A program made the position numbers and the translations under genes. Under the pieces are notes generated by a model. The model was given only the letters and a program-made list of their open reading frames with translations, searched no databases and was not told the DNA's origin. From assembly GCA_904066235.2 (NCBI GenBank), contig CAJFCV020000006.1:7812001-7876000 (forward strand): a stretch of DNA of 64,000 nucleotides. Direction: 5' to 3'. Source of the DNA: Bursaphelenchus xylophilus. Lineage: Eukaryota > Nematoda > Chromadorea > Rhabditida > Aphelenchoididae. Shown here in pieces: positions 23,001 to 38,000 of this stretch. How positions within the stretch are numbered: the stretch's first letter is position 1; the number at the start of each line of letters is the position of its first letter.

Positions 23001-26000
23001 TGCCCCAATTCCTTTGCGATCCCCATTTTGGGCCATAATCAAATTAGAAAAACAAAAAAAACAAAACTCCGTTCCCGTGGAGCGTTCCCTCCCCTTCCGG
23101 TTTCCCTGGGCCCTTTCTGGACCGGCATCTTGTCTAATCTCATTGGGTTTTAAGGGCCATCTTTTTGCCTTGTTTTGAGTGGGCGCCTCAAAAGGGTCGT
23201 TTTCCCGTCGACCGGCTCATAAACGCTTGCGGATAACACTTCTCTTATTCGATTACAGAAAGCGCCCAGCCCGGTGTCGATCGCTCCCCAGGGACCCGCA
23301 AATGTGGCCAATAAACAGGCTCAGCCCATCGTCAGCCAGCCCTCAACTTCAGCCCAGATGAGGCCCCAACCCATGCCCAGTCCGGCCTCTTCGGCTAGCC
23401 AATCTCGGAAGCTCTCAGGCCAGCAACAACCTCATCATCCGCCAGTCCGACAACCCTCGGCGCCTCAGCCACAACCACGACTGTAAGTTTTTCATTTAAA
23501 TGGTTTACAGTATTAATCAGATTAATCGTTGGCCCTTTTTTCTGACCGCCAAATCCAACAAGTTTTGTCTTTTTGCTTTTCTTGCCGGTTATAGACGTGG
23601 TTGAGCGGGGTATGGATTACGATTGGATTATTTTTCCTGCGTATGTATAAGCTTTTAGGGTAATCGATGGCATAGATTTCCAAAATCATGCTACTTTTTC
23701 CTGATTTTTTTCTTTTTTTGCGTTTACTGTGATGTAATAATTTTTTAGTATTAAAAAAATACACGACATGGGTTTTTTTTGGTATTTACATTTTTAATGA
23801 CAGGGTAATGTAAAAAAATTACATTTTTATAAAAAATTCGCCAAAAAATTCATAAAATTTCTACTTAAGAAAAAATGTAAAAATCAGAAAAAAGGATGTC
23901 ATCTTCAAAATCAGCGCCATCGAAAGCTCGTAAATCGAGAATTTGTAGGGAAATCAGAAAATTACTACTCTACAGTACTACTTAAAAAAAGTGAAAGTCA
24001 GAAAAAATTAACATGATTTTTGAAATCTACGCCATCGATTACCTTAATTTCGACACTGATAAGCAGGAAAAAAAGTATTTTTCAGTTCCCCGTCATTTTG
24101 GTTGAGTTAAATATGTATTACGCATCTTTCATAAGGAACTGCACCAACAACCCCCGTTTTATTGAAAGACAATAAGTATGAGTCAGACAAGTCCATGAAT
24201 TGTGGAACTAGTCTCTTCTAAAATAAATGGGCCTCCACAATATCCATAGTGACTAAAGACGTGACCAATTTATGCCTTAGGTCGTCGTATGATCGTATAA
24301 ACTAGGTGCCTCTAAAAAGCGTAATATTATGATCAATGAACTCACAAAGGCAAATTAAAACCGACAGTCTACGCTTTAATTCAATTCCTATCTTTTAATT
24401 TTATCTTATTCATGAACATTTCTCTGCCCGAGGGCGTTTAAGAATTCTGGAAGGAGAGATCTTACCCTTCCTCCGGGTTTCTCACTTTCCTCTTTAACTC
24501 AAATCCATCCGTTTGCAGCACGCAACCCTCTTCTCAACAACGTCGGCCTTCGGCTGAGAATCGGAACACTTCCGCGCCTTCAAACGTCGGGCCGAGTTCG
24601 CGTCTCCGTGGCGATCCCACGTCGACCGTCGACACCAGAGTTCAAACGGCGGGAGATCAGAAACACAGCACTGTAACAGGACCTGGAGCTCAAAAAAAGG
24701 GATCTAGAATGGAGAGAACAGGTAAAAAATTAATTTCAATTGTTGTACTAGAGTGCTAGTGATGCTCCCACAAGAGCATAGAACAATTAGTCTCAAATGC
24801 TCTCGGCCAGGCCAGGGTTCCTAATTTAACGCCCTCCTTCGCCTTCATTTTGGGGGCACAAAAACAAATCTTCCGCTCTTTGAAGTCAATTACCTACTCT
24901 ATTTTTTACCATCCCATTGACGTATTTATACGCATACGTTTGGGGGGAACGTTCTCTGTTAACACCATTTATTCCACGTCCCTTTCTACGGGGTTTTTTC
25001 ATTTCCAGAGCCGCCGACGACCGTTCCGAACGTTCCGCAAGTCCCTCCAGTACCTTTGGGAACGGAGACGAGGCCGCAGAAACCGCTTGGCCCCACTGTT
25101 TTGCATGGCGGTTCCCGAGTTCGACGCAATAAATTGTCCAGGTTGGTTTCTTAAAGCCAATGCTCCTGGCCGGCATAAAGGAATTAAAGGGCATACAGGT
25201 GGAATAACTCATCGGAAAGCCCATTGATTTGTTTTACTCTCTTTAATTACGTTCTTTAGGCAAATCAGGTCTTTGTCATCAAGTGAGGACGACGAAGGAG
25301 TTTCATCTACCACAAGACGTCATTCAGTAATCGAGCCAGACTTTTCAGAGAAGGGTAAGTCAAAAGTTATTAGAGTAATTAGGAATGACATTATTTTTTT
25401 ACTCATTTTCTATTTTCAGAACTGTTGAAATACATCTACGGGAAAACAAGATTCAATAAAAACAACCCTCAAGGTAAGGTATTTTTTCAAAATAAATGAC
25501 GACAACTCATTCAGCCTTAAACACGACATCCCTTCCCGGTTCCCGATTGGGTCTTTATGAGATCCAGTCGACATCAACGCCAGCTCTAAACCAGTTCACA
25601 GCAGGAATGAATAGCGAGGCGGTTAACTCTTTGGCTACCAGGATAAGGTATTTCTTGCAACAACCAGTGTCCTGGCAACCGTCCGCGGACCAACGCCGAC
25701 TCATTGGCCATATCGTGCTACATCGACCAGACGAGGATTCTGGCGATTTGGGATTAAAAGTAATCGGAGGAAGACACTCATCGACAGGTCGGCTAGGCGC
25801 TTTCATAACTGCAGTTAAACAAAATTCTGTTGCTGATTACGTTGGACAACTCAGGCCAGGGGATGAAGTTTTAGAATGGAATGGAGAAACGCTTCAGAAT
25901 CTAACTCACGAAGGTGTTTACCACATTATCAACAGTTCAAAACACAGTCCCAAAGTCGAACTCATCGTGTCCCGACCAGTTTATCCTGGTAACGATGACT

Positions 26001-29000
26001 TCCTCAATGTTAGTAGAAAGGTTCTTCCCACCATTCCCCATGCATCTCCTGTCGCGTTCTCTGATTATGGGCCTCCAAGTAAGTAATTGATTTACAATTG
26101 TAATCAACTGATTCTTTAAGGTGGATCTCCATGTCCTAACATTCCCGATTATTATCGCATACCTCATTCCAAGTCCATGTTAACTCACAATCCCATTTAT
26201 CCCATAGAATATGATCCTGGTAAGTCACCTATGACATCATAATATTCTCTCTATATCATTCGCAGAGATGCAAACGCCTTTACGAGCCCGGGTCCCTTAT
26301 GACAAGCCTGTTCCTGCGGGTCAATTGTTCGGCAAGATTGAAGTCTCCCTTCTTTACCTCAACCATGAACAAGAACTGGTGGTCACTGTATATCATGCTA
26401 TTGACCTTCCTCCTCGACCATCGGGAGCTCCCAGAAATCCATTTGTGAAGCTATTCCTTCTCCCAGACAGAAGCGAGGAGAGTAGACGACAATCTAAGGT
26501 CATTTATGAGAGCCTCAATCCTTCGTGGAATGAATGTTTCTATTATTATGGACTCTCGGCTCCAGAACTCTCGATGCGATGTCTGGAGTTGACAGTCTGG
26601 GACTTTGATCAATATAATGGACACGACTTTTTGGGCGAGACGGTCATCGATCTAAGTGATATCCTGCTAGATAATCAACATTTCTCATATCCACTTGTCG
26701 ATATGGATGATGAAAATCCAATTAAAATGGTAAGTAAACAATAAATACCTTAAGAGGGTGCTATTCAAAATCTTCGATTTTAGCGGATACGAAGATCGAA
26801 AGTCGCAGGTTACCCCCAGGGGAGGTATCGCTCTCACTCAGCCAACCATGATGACGTCAGTCGAAGAAGGGGAGACTACGATTACCTTCAAATGACAGGT
26901 GCTCAGTATGCTCATCCTCGAGAATTTGTGGATGAACAAATTGAAGGACGAAGAAGGAAAGATCGCCGAGACTATCCAGAATTTAACAACGGATATGCTT
27001 CTGATTATGGTCAATACTCAAGGGTACCTCCGGCACACAGCCGAAGACCCAAATCTGCGACAGGATTCAGACATGGTGAGCTCATCTCCCTATTATTACC
27101 TTTATGACATTTAGTGCACGAATACGAAGCTAGGAATGCTTATCGAAGTCAGCCCATCCATGAAGAAGGTCCTTATTCCCAATATCCAGATGCAGATCTA
27201 CCACCAGAACCTCCAGAACAGCCCCCAATTCCGCGACATCAGAATTACCAAAAGTATCAAGAGGGATCTGAACAACAGTACAAGAATCGACAGTGCGAGA
27301 CGGTGATGGAACAGAGTGCCGCTGGCTACGGATCGGATGGATCAGAAACATTGAGTGCAAACTCTGCTCAAAGTATGCAAAAGAAACGGGAAGAGCAATC
27401 GAGAGAACAACAAAATAATTATGATACACAGGAGATCCCATCTTATTCCCCAAGGCATCATTTCTACGATAATCATGCCGCTTACAATCCGCCAAGAGGA
27501 GCCAACGGAAGAACTGTAAGGATGGATATGAGGGGTCTGAATGATGTAGATGAAAATGGTGATATTAATGGAGCTGAGGAGAGAGTAAGGAGTAATGGAG
27601 GAGTAAATCTTCAAGCGCAAGCCAACAATAATTTGGCCATGAAAGAGAGGAAAAAGAGTTTGATGACAAGACTGATTCCTGGAAGAAACGCTCCCAATGG
27701 TAAGCAAATAACTAAACTAATACCTTCAATTATAACTGCGAAAAATAAGCAAGGAAAGTGCGACGCTTACGACTACGCAAAACGTGGAGAGCGGTCAGAG
27801 AGAAAGACACTTTTTGGCCGTAACTTTGCTAGTTTCGCTCTAAGAATTTTTTTCTGTAAACGTTACCCTCTAAGTTACGAGTATGTATGAAACATTTTGT
27901 GCCGAATTTCGCGAAAAAATTTTTTAAAATGTGTACCAAGGTTTATCGAAATCCGGGCGTCGCACCTCGGGTACTTCTCCTGTGAAATGATACATATTTC
28001 CAGATGCTAAACGAACTGGTTTTGCTCGATCGGAAGAGGTGGGAATCCCAGGGTCTTTAAACAACCCAAACGGTGATATTACTGGTGTTCCCTTCACAAA
28101 ACAGTCAAGTAAAGATTCCACCGACTCATCTGATAAGTAAGTCACGCATAAACTGCTATATTCTCCTTTAGTTGGCAACCTCTTATGCCCGACGCTATGC
28201 TTGGTCATTTTATGGAGGATCTAGGGCCCGGTCAAGTAGTTGGCCGTCAAGTTCTGGCAAGTCCAGTTCTGGGAGAAATAGAAATCGGCCTTGGAATCAG
28301 CGGTGGGTGTCTGATTGTAGATGTTATAAGGGCCAAAAATTTGGTCATTCGACCAGGATCAAAACTAAATCCAGGTAATTATTGGACTTCAAGGGGCCCA
28401 TCTAACGAACCATGCTTATAGCGCCTTATGTGAAAGTATATCTGATGCAAGGAAAACATTGCATGGCCAAAGCCAAAACACAAACAGCCAGGAAAACAAC
28501 GGCACCGTTGTTCAACCAACAACTCTCATTTGCCGAGAGTTTCAAACACAAAATGCTTCAGGTAATAATAAATTATTATGCAGCATATTATACTTGAATG
28601 TGAGAAGTGCAAAAGTTTTGGACATTCACATTAATCCACATTCTACATCAGCAATATTGGAAATAAACTTGTTATTTTAGGTTACGGTCCTCGGTGACTA
28701 CGGCCGAATGGAAAGAAAGGCCAATATGGGATGCGTTCTCATCCGGTTGGACGACTTGAACCTGATGCAACAGCCAGTGAAGAGCTGGTACAAACTCTTC
28801 CACAATAATTCTATTATGGGTGCAGCTCCAGTGCGCAAAGATTCGGAGACTTCGATCGCCGAAATGTGAAAAACACAAAGAAAAATAAAATTTTGGAAAA
28901 TCCTTAGTGTCATTTCGTGTAATATATCGATTTCTCTAATAATGACTTTTAAAAGGCTCGCTGCTTTCGTCTGTTGTCATAAACCGGTCAATTTGATTAT

Positions 29001-32000
29001 ACAAGAATTATTTGGACTCAACTTTTCTTATTTGCCCGAGGTACCAGATGACTTCACTTCTAGATCCCTGTATTTATTGCCTTGGATGTTGTCGGCGTAT
29101 CGCGGAACTACGCATTCTAACTTATCCCGTTGACTTTATCACTTGGTGTCTTTTATTTAGATGTGTATAAATAATAAAATTTACGCGAATTACACGAAAT
29201 CATTGTACTTGATACGAGGAGAGGAGATCAGTTGAGAGTTTGTGATAACAGAGAAGACATTGAGATCACGAAATATTGGGGGCCATCTTCTAAGGCCCAA
29301 ATTACAAACCAGAGAATCCGACCTGGTTGATGGAAGGCCAAGGATTTGGTGGTAATAGACTGGAGACACTCTCGAGATGACCATTATGTTCGTGGTGCAT
29401 TTGAGGGAAGCCTTGGGATATCGATAACATTTCGTTGGAGGGTTTGGAATCCATTTTGGATCGAAATGACATAAAATCTCGGCGATTCCTTTTGTGCTGC
29501 ACTTCTAAAAAGCACCAATTATTGGATTTCAATCAAGAAACGTTAGTGAAGTATTATAAAAATAAGGTCACTTACTGTCTGGAAGCATTCCTATTTCCAA
29601 ACATCGCTTCATTCTGCAGTTCCGGCAAATCTTTCGGTAACCGGCGGCTAAAACGAAAAAACGAAGTAATCTTTCACAAAGAGGGTATGCTTTTGGGAAC
29701 GTCGTCAGTTGGAGGAAAAAGACAATCGTGAAAACCGAAAAATATTATTTTTCTTGCATATAACGGTCGAAGTTAGGATAATCTGTGGCGTCGATTTGAA
29801 AAATCATGTTTTTTCTGATCGTTACGTTTTTCTTGACAGTAAGTAGTACTGTAAAGTAGTAATTCTTAGATTTTTTTTCACAAATACTCGACTTGGGGGT
29901 TTTCGAAAAATGCTATTTTCGAAAATCGTATTAATTTTTTCTAGTCGTTACTTGTTTCTTAAGCAGTACTGTAAATTAGCAATTTCGTGAACTTTCTTCA
30001 AAAATACTCGATTTAGTGGTTTTCGATGGTCTGTTTTCAAATCAGAAAAAATAATCAGATTTTCGGAATCAACACTATCGAAGACCTCCAAATCGAGTAT
30101 TTGTGACAAAATTCGGAAAATTACGATTTTACAGTACTACTTCAGGAAAAAAGACAATCAGAAAAAAGCGAATGTAATTTTTGAAATAAGCGCCATCGAT
30201 TATTCTGAGTTCGAAACTACATGCAAGAAAAATAATATTTTCACTTTCACCAATTGTCGTTTTCCCCAATTGTTAAATTCCCCATTGTCGCCCCGTGCTT
30301 TTTATTCTAATACTGCTGACATTCGTGATCCTGGCTTCAAAGGAACTTACATTCGGAGAACTTCATTGTGCACCGCTGGGGTCTTTTGCAGATATACTTC
30401 TTTTGATCGCTGATTGTCCTCCTAAAATGGCAATATTATGTAATTGCTTACACTCATGGATAATGTGATTGATTCTATGTGAAATAATTTTACCTAAAGA
30501 AGGCCGCACAGGCAGCACATGTCCTGGGAGCGCCGAAATGAAGGCCATTGGATGGGCCTGAGAGGCAGACTTGACACACAGGCGGACTGTTATTCCTTGA
30601 GTCTTTTGTCATCCTAGAACAATATTTTTTATGTTTTTTTCATAGTTTCTTACAGCTTTTCTCTTTGAAGGTTCTCTTCTTTGATTTTCTTCCTCTCCAT
30701 AAACATTTTCTCATGATTTCTCATCATTTCCTTGTCATTCATCACATCCTTTGGTCCGAAGCCATGATCAAGTTCATGAATTGCCCCTTGATGTTGAGGT
30801 TGTGACATATTATTGAGCATGAGATCGATCTGATTGACCAACGGGGGTCTTGATTCGAATGGATTTAATGGAAAGAGAGGGCTCAGAAGATTATCAGCAG
30901 CTGATGTTGTCGATTCAGATGCTGGAGGTTGAAGATTCTGTTGAATTCCAGCAGATATATTATTCTGAATTCCTTGAATATTCTGATGTTCCACTGCTGT
31001 CTGCATATGAGTCATTTCGCTGATTTCGGGGAGATTAGCCGTTTCTCTGGACTGATTTAGAAGCCGATCCAGATCTTGTCGGACCTGATTCCGTCCCGAT
31101 GTATTTGCTTGATGATCCAGATCAAACATTGCCACCGGCGACTGTCGATGTTGATCCGGCTCATTGTACTCTTTTGCACATGCAGCTGCAGCCGCATGCA
31201 GATTCAGCTGCATGAAGGACGGGGGAAGGGCTGAAAGTATATTGTAGCAGATACAATAGACTCAAATATGTAAATATTTTTAAGACATCTGAGATAGACT
31301 ACGAATTAGTTCGTTACGAAATCACGGAAGAGTTGTCTACAGACATGTCATCTTGTTTTTGACCTTCCGAAAAAGCCCCGCGGAAAGTCGGAAATGTTGT
31401 GGATTACGGTAATTGAGTATCCTACATTTCTTAGGCATTACTTTAGAGACGAAAAGAAGATCCCTTTGAGGAAACAAAGTCTTAAAACGGAAGAGAAACT
31501 CACCTGAATGTTGGAAATGGCTTAAATTATGATGCTGAATCCCAGCCAAGAGCTGTGCGGCTGAAGAAGCAGCATCCATTCCCATCATTTGAAAAGAATT
31601 AAAATGATTCTGTTGTTGATCATTATGACCATTAAAAATAGTTTCTGGTGACAAGAATGAATTGTTTTGAGTATGACCATGGCTGTTATCCATTGAGGGC
31701 ATTTCGCCTGAGGGTATTTATGTATCAAATTTAAGATTCTTACCTTCTCCGTTAGACCTAATCTGACTTCCTTGCTGGGAGTCACCGAACGGCATGTTCA
31801 AGTTGTTATTGTTGTGGTAGAATAAGGAAGAGGCATGGTTTTGGGGCCAGAACTCGGTGAACTCATGACCGTTCATGCTTAACCTAAATATTATTTTTTA
31901 TTGTAATTGAAGTTAGATATACGGATAATACTCGAAATAAAACCGCGGAAATAAGCTAATTGGTCAAGTGAAAACAAACCGCAGCCCGAGACAAATGCGT

Positions 32001-35000
32001 GATCTTATATTATGACAATAAAAATTCAGGTAAACAAGGGTTTGGGATAGAGACATAACGTTGAAAATATTGTACGACCACAAGAACAAGGAGGGGAAGC
32101 TTAGTGAGTTCTAAGAAAAGTAAAAAAAATAGTCATCGGTCACTCAGAACGACCGAAATTGAGTGACGGCAAAAGTCACAAAATCTGTGAATCGCCGTCG
32201 TTTTGTTTATGCAACCCAAGTACGACGGTAATTGTACACAAACAACAATTACTTTGATTCTTGGCAGCAATTACTGAGCCGGTTATCTCTCTGCCAGAGC
32301 CTTTACAACTACACTTGGGAGGAGGAATGAAAGGTTTGGGGGAATAATGTGAAGAGCCTCCCTTTGTCTGACCCCTCCTCCATCTCCACACTCTCTCCGC
32401 ACACAAGCATACTGTATTCGGAGGTATTGTCAGGTGGCTGTAGATACGGCGATGTCAAGAGAGAAATAATAAAATGAAAAACGGTTCTGAAATTGTAGTC
32501 GATATAGAAAACGTTGTAAGCCAAGGGCTAATTCAAAACAAATAATATTTTGTACAATTTGGTAATCGCGGCAACAGTTGAGATGGGGTAAACAGTTATG
32601 CGAAACTTCCGTCCGAGATACGTCAAGGGTGAATAAATTGGATAGAAAAATTATGTAAGTTTGGGATGTTGGAGATAGGGATCCCGATTACTCATTTAGA
32701 TTCAAATGGACCGTGTTTGACAACGTAGGCCATTACGTACAGTCAAGATTGTCTGAGTAACAGCAGGAGTTTAGATCACAAAGTTTCTTTGGGGCCGCGC
32801 CGACATCAAAGTTTAAAAAAATAGGGTTTTTGAAAAATTCGCGAATCTGAACCTTTTTTTCCATTGGAAAAACACTGATATACGATGCAACAAATAAAAG
32901 TTTAATATGTTTAATCGCATGCCAAATCTTAACGTGATTTACTTGAGTTTTTTTCAAGTCATCATTTTTAACATAAATAAACTGATTTCTAAGGAGTTGC
33001 CAAAATTATTTGTCCCCAACATCGAATCACAAAATGCCACTAACATCTTCGTTGCCAGATGACTGGTTCATTGTCTCAAATCTTCGAAAAAGTAAAGACT
33101 AAACCAGAGAAATACAGGGCAAGGTTAATTAATGCGAAGATGCCCGGTTTTCCCTCCGGTCTTTCTCCCTTTTCACCTGTCTCATATGCAAATTCGAAAT
33201 GCTAGCGGACTCTCCCTATAACAACAACAAGTGCACGGACATCTCCTTCTTGATGAGGCCTTTAATGAGCATCGAAATGTAGTTTATCCATGTTGTCAAC
33301 TTTTGCTTTGGATTAACACATCTCTCTTTACTTGAGTTTGATAATTTGAATTTATTTAAATTTATTAATGATAATACTTTTGTAAGTATTCAATCAATTG
33401 AATTGCTTTTGAATACAATACGAATTCGAAGATACCAGGTAAAACATGCAAGCAAGAAGAAGGTTACATAAAACCCGAAATTTCTCTCCGTTATTTAATC
33501 ATTGTTCCACAAAAATATTTGTAGAAAAAAATAAAACGTGAGAATGAGAGATGATGAAAGGTAGAAGACAAAATGTAATATTTACATATGTATGTGATCC
33601 ATGGGTGCTAGATCATCCCATAATTCTTTTTCGTCTCGGGTGGCTTGGAAGGGCCCGGTTGTGGATTGGCACAGGCTGAGAAACGGCATTGGGCTGGTTT
33701 GGAGTTGCGTCTGGGCCAATGCCCAGACCAACTTCTGGAGCTTCTTTTTTTGGTTGGGATGCGCTGGGTGCGCTTTTCCACAACTACCGGTAGTGCCTGT
33801 TTACAAAAGCTACCGCGGGGCATTTTGAGTTCTTGACTGACTTACGCCAATTTGGTGGCCCGATTTGAATTGGCTATAACTTCTTTAATTTCGGGCCAAA
33901 TTTTTAAATTCTTTTTCCTAGAATCCTCAGACATCCCCATTTTGGTTAATACCAAATATAACATACATTTTTTGTAAACTACAGTAAAAAGCAACAAACA
34001 ACGAAAAACTAATACTTTCTTTCACTGTTTTCGGTTGTTAAAATTGTCGGCCCTAAAAATGGAATGTTATGTTGCAACATGTTGGACCAAAAAACTTATA
34101 CTACAAAACTTAGATTGAATTTCATCTTTGTTTAGGGCCAAACCTTTTCCCCAACTTTGCGGATTTTCAAAATTTTCATATCTGTGCCCTCCGGGTTTCA
34201 CTTCTTAGGAGCGGATTTGCTTTTGTTTTTTGATTCCAAACTATGTATTCTACACAAAATTTTAAACCTTATGAACCTAGGTTTACCACAACTATCTATG
34301 CCGTTCAAAAGATACGACTGATTTTCGGCATTTTTTGAGATCTTTTGTTCTTCACGACGAAGACGGCGAGATTTCTGTACTCTTGCCACATATTTGGTAT
34401 TAAACACAATGGGGATGTCTGGGGATTCAGGGAAAAAAAAGAATTTTAAAATTTGGCCCAAAATTAAAAAAGTTATAGCCAATTCAAATCGGGCCACCAA
34501 ATTGGTACACCCTGTACATTTATGCTACATAGAGGTTTCGGAGATTTGTCCGCGGGAGTTAGAATTCCATGTTAGTCGCCACTTTAACGTTGTTGAAGTC
34601 GCCTAACAATAAGCTGTTTCTATAGATCACCCAACATCAAGCCGAGATATCATCTCGGTGGGTGTCCTGCGCTCAGAGACTTAAAAAAGTTATGAATAAA
34701 AGGAGATTCGAACTTGAGACCTTTTGTGCAAAAACCGAGCGCACTGACCACTCGGCCACCGCTTCGCTCTTTTTATCGCTATTTCCGGGATCCCTATCTG
34801 TTGCTACTTTTTTTCGTCCAAACTTTGAAGCCGATTTTCTCGGTTTTCAAGCCCCGCGCAGAGATTTCCCCCAAGTGAATAATCGACTACCAAAGGTCTA
34901 ATTTTAGACCTTTCGATCTAACCATGTCCCAAGCCAAAATCGATTTACACATTTTTCCACATTCCTTGTTAGACTAATTTATTGACGTCAGGGCTTGCCT

Positions 35001-38000
35001 TTTATAGGGACGTCCTAACTGGCAATTAACAAAATAAAGTAAGGATTACAATACAGAGAGAGTGATTTCTTTATTGCGGGTTTGGTCCGGAGATCGGCAG
35101 TATTTTCATCCTTCTTATTGTAATTGTCATCATGATGTATGTATATATTAATAAAGCAATTATTTATACATATATATTTGTAGTTAAACCCTGTAAATTT
35201 CTCCTCTGCCGGACATTCGATTCGCCCCTTTCGAATACATGCCTTTGAACCAAAAATTAGATTAGTGTTTCCATTTTCGATGGGATTAACTCATTTGATG
35301 ACATAACTCTTCTCTTCCTCAAACTTTATAACCTAAAATGACCGGCGATTCCCAATGGGGCCGGATCGGCGCGGCACTTAAGGCGGATTAAGCCCATTGG
35401 ATCATAAACTAATGAAAATGTTTCGTTTCCCTTCGAGGGCCAACTGTTCGCCTGTAATTGAATACAAAAGGCTCTCGCTTTTTTGGGTTTCGCGGCACTT
35501 GTGATGATCGGAAGTAATGACTTTACAGCCATCGATCTCTAATCGACGAGTCCTTGAGGACAGCGGTGGGAGGTCGACCGTAATCGAGAGCGGAGATTAG
35601 AAGCCAGAATCCAGACAAAAATAAAATAATTTGTTTTCGCTTTCTCAGATGTCATTTACACTATTAGCGTCTTAGGGGACAGGGCAAAACACGGTCGTTA
35701 CCAAAAGGGAAGAATAGTAATTGACTTCGTATAAGATGATGCCCTGAGGGGATGTAGATCTTCAGTGATCTTCCTTTACCTTTCACGCCTTCTCTAAAGC
35801 TTATTTCCCTCAAATCATCGTCGTCGTTAACTACGTCCCTTTCTTCGTCATCGCCTTTCGATATTCCTCCATATCTTCTTCCAAACGACTCCCTCGAGAC
35901 GCCGGCAATGCTGGTTTGACCCACCGTAGCCGGCCAACGAGATGGAAAGGCGCCGACGCTGAGTGGCGCACGGGATTCGCGGGATTCAATTTTCGACGGA
36001 ATGCTGCGAGGTAACCTCGTTAGGCCCTGCGGGCTTTTTAGAGGCCGGCACTCGGCCCTCCGCGCACCCATCTGAGCATGGCCAAATTGAAAGAAGAAGA
36101 GGTTATTCCCCCCCTTTCTTTGGTGCCGCCGTCCAAATCCGATTAACGTTTTATTGCAAACCCCAACACAAAACGGGAATGGAGAGGGGGTCAGGCTGTG
36201 GGATGAACTCCGTTTCCGGCACTCATATCAGATGTCAGATGTAAAGGAAAGGGAAATAAAAGATTGAGGTATGAGGAGAGAAGAGAGGATCGAGGGGAGT
36301 AAGGCAAAGGGATCGAGGTATGACTCTTCCTTCCGGCATATTCTGGCTGCCTTAACTTTGACAAACATTCGGCTAAATTTCACTCTCCATTGAACGCAGA
36401 CCGTGATGACAGTTAGAAGAGCCTGCAGCTAAAATGACATCGTTTTCTGCCAAAATCATCAGGTTATTCATGCCATGAGATTCCCCTTCTTCTCACAATT
36501 GTTGCATAGACATGACCAACTTTAAACTAATTTTGTGGACATAAGTTCCCTGAATCCGCGGATTCCTGGTTACATTGCGTAGATTAATTTGGAAGGGATA
36601 CACTTTTGTGTGTAATGCACCATCCTGTATATCTTCGCGTTTTAAGTTGACTTTTCGTCTCTAAAGTCCAATTAATTACATCCGCCGACTAAAGGCGTAA
36701 GGCGAAAGTCAAGTCATGGCCATTTCGTGCGTGATTCAGCGACAATTCCCACAAATTGACGTAGCAAATGTCGTTTGCGAGTTGCGTGCCGCTGACTATG
36801 AGTTGAAAAATTAAATGAAAAAACGGCCTTATAAACAAGTATTAACTGTTCTGGGCATTACTTTCCGTGATCTCATTCCCCCTTAGCGTCACCAATTACG
36901 TTGGAGGAAATGGAATAAAGTAATCGGAAAATAAAAGTTGTTTTTGCTGCGAACTTTAACATTGTAAATGGAAATAAAAACGTGACTTACAAAAGGAGCT
37001 TACTGTAGCTGTATAGCGGCATGTGCCGGACTTAATTTAATATTTCTAAAGAATTCTAGTGCCTTTGCTGTGAACTTTTAAAATCAATCTCCTAAAAATA
37101 AAAAATATATGGCTAAAACTTTCCCTCAATCGAGGATGATCTGTTGAAAATGCTGTTCCAGATATTTGCAAAAATAAGATTACAGTATAGATAAGGAGAC
37201 TACTTGCCCGAGGAAATCTTGTGATCCAAAACATCTCAAGATGTCTGGAAAAAATATTTGGAGCAACTCCAAACGTTACAGATTTTGAAACATGCTCTAC
37301 CAATTGATGAATATAATCGGGCAGTAATCAATTCCTTTTACCTTGCGGGTTACTGTAATGTTAACGGCAAAATAATTTTTAAGAGGATTTCTGGTTATAT
37401 AATAGTATATGCCATAAGATGACAAAGACATCATCCATACGGTTTGACAACATTTTTCGCAAAATTTTTGTATACAAAAAGTGACAAAAAACGCAAAATC
37501 GGTCTTATTTCTTCACGTATATGTATCCGAATTCGCCTTAATATTATTTTTACTTCTTTATATTCGTATATTGTAATAATTAAACGCTGTATGCACACAA
37601 TTCCGGCATGAATATCTTGCGGATTACGGTCAAAAGTCGTGGCGAGCCTTATCCCCGCCACCTCTTTCTCCAGGCTCACCCAGCGGCCGAAACGGCCGCA
37701 TGGGGCGTGGCCATTTCCGGTCCGGCTGAGCCAATGAGAGCGCGGCAAATGCCAATTCAGAGGGGAGGTTTTTTGTGTTTTGGCCTTTGCCACGAAAAAG
37801 GGCCGAACGGATACCCCTAACAATTTGCGTCCACGAACCAAACACTACCACCCCTGAGGCGCTTCTTGTTTTTGTGGATCCAGTTTTTGAATTTTAGAGC
37901 CTTCTGGAGTGGGTGAAGCCGTCTTCCCGGCTTTTCTTTTGGCTTTCAATTTTTGTGGCGCCTTTTCGAGAAGATCCGCGGCATACTGTAGTTTATGGCT